Shown in pieces: positions 61,360-64,000 of a stretch of DNA of 64,000 bases (positions are counted from its first letter, which is position 1; each line of letters begins with the position of its first letter). The DNA lies in contig NZ_QYUP01000119.1 of assembly GCF_003590855.1 (NCBI RefSeq), forward strand, positions 1-64,000. Direction: 5' to 3'. The translations under genes were made by a program, and so were the position numbers. Under the pieces are notes generated by a model. The model did no database searches and had not been told where the DNA came from. It was given only the letters and a program-made list of their open reading frames with translations. This stretch comes from Massilia cavernae. Its GTDB lineage: Bacteria; Pseudomonadota; Gammaproteobacteria; Burkholderiales; Burkholderiaceae_D.

Positions 61360-62778
61360 ATGCGTCACACCAAACTCGCGCTGGCAGTGCTGGCGGCGGC
61401 AATTCTTTCGGCATGCGGCAGCAGCGACGGCGATAACAATGTTCAGCCGGCTAAACCACGCTTTGCGTCCCAGGTCTCGTTCGGCGACAGCCTGTCCGAT
61501 GTCGGTACCTACAACGTCGGCACCGTCGCCAACCTGCGCGGCGGCCGTTACACCATCAACGGCAACAACACCGCCGTGAATGCCGCATTGACCGGCAAAA
61601 ACTGGACCGAACTGCTGGCGACCCAGCTGAGCCTGCCTGCGCCTTGCGCGGCGGTCACCGGCCTGGACGGCGACCCGAGCAAGGGCTTCGCAGTGCCGGT
61701 CACGAACAACCTCAATTGCACCGGCTACGCACAGGGCGGCGCCCGCGTCACCAATCCTGTCGGCCCCGGCAACAAGCTGGCCGGCTCCGCACTCGGCCAG
61801 CTGACCCACCCGGTAGCAGCCCAGGTGGCGAACCACCTGGCCCGCAACGGCGGCAAGTTCAAGGGGGATGAAGTGGTCCTCGTCATGGCAGGCGGTAACG
61901 ATGCGCTGTCCCTGCTGGCCGAGCTGACCGCCGCCGCGACCGCCGCGGGCAATGCCGCAGGCAAGATCGAAGGCGACAAGGTGGGCGCAGAAACCTTCGC
62001 CACCGGACTGGCAACCGGCTTGGCGGCCGGCGCAACCAGCCCGTCGACCGCCGCCGCGGCGATCGGCGCTGCCATCGCGACCGAATCCAAGCGCCCAGGC
62101 AGCACCTCGCAGTCCATCGTCGGCGTGGCTGTCGCTACCGCGGCAGCTCAACCAGGCAATATGGCGGTCGGTTCCCCGGCCGTCTACGGCCCGATTGTCG
62201 CCAAGGCACAGGCTGACGCTGCCACCGCCGGCGCCGCCGCAGGCGCCAAGGCCGGCGCTGCGGCAGGCCTTGCCTACGCCACCGAGAACGGTCCGAAGAT
62301 GGTGCCGCGCATCGGCACAGCCGGCCACGAGCTGGCCGACATCATCCGCAACCAGATCATCGCCAAGGGCGCGACCCACGTCGTGATCGTCAACCTGCCA
62401 GACCTGGGCGGCACGCCGTTCGCGAAGTCGCAGTCGGCATCGACCCAGACCCTGGTCAACGGCATGGTCAACTCCTACAACATCGCGCTGCGCGTCGCCC
62501 TCGATGGACTGGACAGCAAGATCGCCTACGTCGATGTGTTCGCCCAGTTCCAGGACATACTGGCGAATCCGTCCAGGTACGGCGTCACCAACACCGCCAA
62601 GCCGGCTTGCGGCCTCAACGCGCTGGACGGAAACTCGCTGGCTTGCAACGGCACCAACCTCATCGCCGGCGACGTCAGCCACTACCTGTTCGCCGACGGC
62701 GTGCACCCGACCCCGTTCGGCTACTCGCTGATCGCGAAGGCCGTGTCGGACGCGATGATCGCGCGCGGCTGGCTGTAG
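61360..62778 (+). CDS. GDSL/SGNH-family lipoprotein esterase with Ala/Gly-rich insert
   Basis: 472 residues. ATG 61360 has AGGAG about 6 nt upstream. The lipoprotein signal LALAVLAAAILSAC puts lipidated Cys near residue 19. SGNH blocks: SFGDSLSDVG (catalytic Ser, about 44), GGNDAL (about 180) and the Asp-His pair in FADGVHPTPFGYS (about 445). Between blocks III and V, about residues 190-310 are an Ala/Gly/Thr-rich low-complexity insert with repeating TGLATGLAAG, AAAAIGAAIAT and AGAAAGAKAGAAAGLA, not usual for the family. It probably hydrolyses esters or lipids at the cell surface. Confidence 0.88.
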   Translation: MRHTKLALAVLAAAILSACGSSDGDNNVQPAKPRFASQVSFGDSLSDVGTYNVGTVANLRGGRYTINGNNTAVNAALTGKNWTELLATQLSLPAPCAAVTGLDGDPSKGFAVPVTNNLNCTGYAQGGARVTNPVGPGNKLAGSALGQLTHPVAAQVANHLARNGGKFKGDEVVLVMAGGNDALSLLAELTAAATAAGNAAGKIEGDKVGAETFATGLATGLAAGATSPSTAAAAIGAAIATESKRPGSTSQSIVGVAVATAAAQPGNMAVGSPAVYGPIVAKAQADAATAGAAAGAKAGAAAGLAYATENGPKMVPRIGTAGHELADIIRNQIIAKGATHVVIVNLPDLGGTPFAKSQSASTQTLVNGMVNSYNIALRVALDGLDSKIAYVDVFAQFQDILANPSRYGVTNTAKPACGLNALDGNSLACNGTNLIAGDVSHYLFADGVHPTPFGYSLIAKAVSDAMIARGWL

Positions 62779-62827
62779 TTTTTCCGCTTGTTTCTCCCGC
62801 TTTGGCGCCGCAAGGCGCCCGCCCAAG

Positions 62828-62850
62828 AAACCCGCTGCGGCGGGTTTTCT
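62828..62850 (+). terminator. Rho-independent terminator after GDSL gene
   Basis: AAACCCGC-tgcg-GCGGGTTT, 8-bp stem followed by TCTTATT, about 50 nt after the stop codon. Confidence 0.85.
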
Positions 62851-62913
62851 TATTGTTCTGTATAGTCGAAGCATGCAACCTGGACCAGGAACAATGCGTA
62901 TGCGGGAGAAACA

Positions 62914-63246
62914 ATGGGTAAGTTGGCCGGCTGGGCAGCCATAGGCGTCGCGGTATTCGCGCTGGGACCAAGCTGGATGCGCGGCGGCATGTCGCTCATC
63001 GGCCTGCTGGTGGCGCTGGCTGCGCTGTTCCTGTCGCTGCTGTCGGTACGCAGCAGCGGCTACCGCTATTTCTATCCGACCGCCGCCATCGTGGTGTTCG
63101 GCGTCCTGCTGGTAAACGATGCATTGCGCGTCTGGGATCCCTTGCCGGCCTTCGCGTCGAGCCGGCCAAGCTGGTATGCCGCGATCGCCGTCCTGGTCGG
63201 CGCCTGCTTCTTTTTCGCCCGCATGCTTGCTTCCCGCGGGCGCTGA
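62914..63246 (+). CDS. Small membrane protein of unknown function
   Basis: 110 residues, three to four hydrophobic segments: GWAAIGVAVFALGPSW, SLIGLLVALAALFLSLLSV, YPTAAIVVFGVLLVNDAL and WYAAIAVLVGACFFFARML. GGGAG precedes the ATG. No motif was recognised. It lies between the GDSL gene terminator and the convergent EAL gene. Confidence 0.7.
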   Translation: MGKLAGWAAIGVAVFALGPSWMRGGMSLIGLLVALAALFLSLLSVRSSGYRYFYPTAAIVVFGVLLVNDALRVWDPLPAFASSRPSWYAAIAVLVGACFFFARMLASRGR

Positions 63247-63248
63247 CC

Positions 63249-64000
63249 CTAGGCCGGCGCCGGTGCGCTTGCGATCATCCGCTCCAGCATGTTCACATCC
63301 ATCGGCCGTCCAAACAGATAGCCCTGGCAGCAGTCGCATCCCAGCTCGGCCAGGAAGGCGCGCTGCGATTCGGTTTCGACGCCTTCCGCGATGATGCCCA
63401 GCCCCAGCGCCTGCCCCAGCGCCACGATGCTGCGCGCGATCGAGGCGTCGTTCGGATCGCTCAGCACGTCGCGCACGAAGGAGCGGTCGATCTTCAGCTG
63501 GTCCAGCGGCAGCCGCTTCAGGTAGCTCAGCGACGAATAGCCGGTGCCGAAATCGTCCAGCGAAAAACCGATGCCGTGCTCCTTCAGCTGGAGCATCTTG
63601 TCGATCGTATCCTCGACGTTGTCGATCAGGAGGGTTTCGGTCAGCTCCAGCTTGAGCCGGTGCGGGTCGGCGCCGGTTTCCTTCATCACCGCCAGCATCT
63701 CGGCAACGAAGTCGGGCAGGCGGAACTGGAGCGCGCTGACGTTGACGGCCAGGGTCAGGTGCGCCAGCGCGGGCGAGTCCGCCCAGTCGGCCAGCTGCAC
63801 GCAGGCGCTGCGCAGCACCCAGTTGCCAAGCGGGATGATCAGCCCCGAGCTTTCGGCGATCGGCACGAACACGGCCGGCCCAACCACGCCGCGCTTGACG
63901 TGGTTCCAGCGCAGCAGCGCCTCGGCGCCCAGGATGCAGCCGCGTCCGTCCACCTGCGGCTGGTAGTGCAGCATGAATTGCGACTGCACCAGCGATTCGC
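63249..64000 (-). CDS. EAL-domain cyclic-di-GMP phosphodiesterase, 5' part beyond window
   Basis: About 250 C-terminal residues are visible and the frame is open at the right edge. The EAL domain is complete in its catalytic part: LHYQPQVDGRGCILGAEALL with EALLRW, VNVSALQFR, LKLELTETLL (metal Glu), SLDDFGTGYSSLSYLKRLPL (Asp-Asp and loop 6), LKIDRSFV (Lys-Asp), and IIAEGVETESQRAFL. All expected metal ligands are present, so it should hydrolyse c-di-GMP. Upstream sensory or GGDEF domains would lie outside. Confidence 0.93.
   Translation of the reverse strand, partial: ESLVQSQFMLHYQPQVDGRGCILGAEALLRWNHVKRGVVGPAVFVPIAESSGLIIPLGNWVLRSACVQLADWADSPALAHLTLAVNVSALQFRLPDFVAEMLAVMKETGADPHRLKLELTETLLIDNVEDTIDKMLQLKEHGIGFSLDDFGTGYSSLSYLKRLPLDQLKIDRSFVRDVLSDPNDASIARSIVALGQALGLGIIAEGVETESQRAFLAELGCDCCQGYLFGRPMDVNMLERMIASAPAPA

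Overview
The window is a high-GC chromosomal segment of a betaproteobacterium, most likely Oxalobacteraceae (Massilia/Duganella/Janthinobacterium type). This is inferred from conserved gene order: recA-recX, sucC-sucD, the pgk-pyk-fba-purC-purE-purK-Sua5 block, hda-HAD-pcnB-folK-panB, and a sigma-54-driven pilA. No rRNA, tRNA, CRISPR array, prophage or replication origin was seen.

Left third (1-21.3 kb), amine and amino-acid catabolism. A peptide-type ABC importer (two permeases plus a fused double ATPase) runs into an arginine N-succinyltransferase pair (aruF-aruG). Next come a secreted two-repeat protein, a cytochrome b561 and an outer-membrane protein, then a deletion remnant of an aspartase gene. 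Two orphan solute-binding proteins diverge from an aconitase paralogue. A putrescine route follows: puuD, puuA, an SpuC-like aminotransferase, a Na+/solute symporter on the other strand, and puuC. Two IS200/IS605-type elements sit here: a 323-bp remnant between the two permeases, and a tnpB-only element between the symporter and puuC. Both abut a start codon at the same TTCAT pentamer.

Middle (21.3-45 kb), mainly housekeeping: thpR, panB, folK, pcnB, a HAD phosphatase, hda, purM and a PPi-type phosphofructokinase. A minus-strand run follows, consisting of a response regulator, histidine kinase, DUF4212 subunit, large Na+/solute symporter and two tandem S9 peptidases. Then come SOS-controlled recA-recX, a chemoreceptor, a DUF2889 protein, sucCD and a tandem-FHA protein.

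Right third (45-64 kb). pilA has a clear sigma-54 promoter with PilR-like boxes, and a second copy of this promoter architecture lies about 0.7 kb downstream without a pilin. It is followed by a small ArsR-type operon with a perfect operator, an RHS-core fragment with an orphan immunity-like gene, moaC, a BepA-like protease, a group of small hypothetical and hydrolase genes, azlCD, the glycolysis/purine block, a GDSL lipoprotein with an unusual Ala/Gly-rich insert, and a truncated EAL-domain gene at the edge. Several families of palindromic intergenic repeats occur throughout. Functions are from motif recognition and memory of families; no database search was run.
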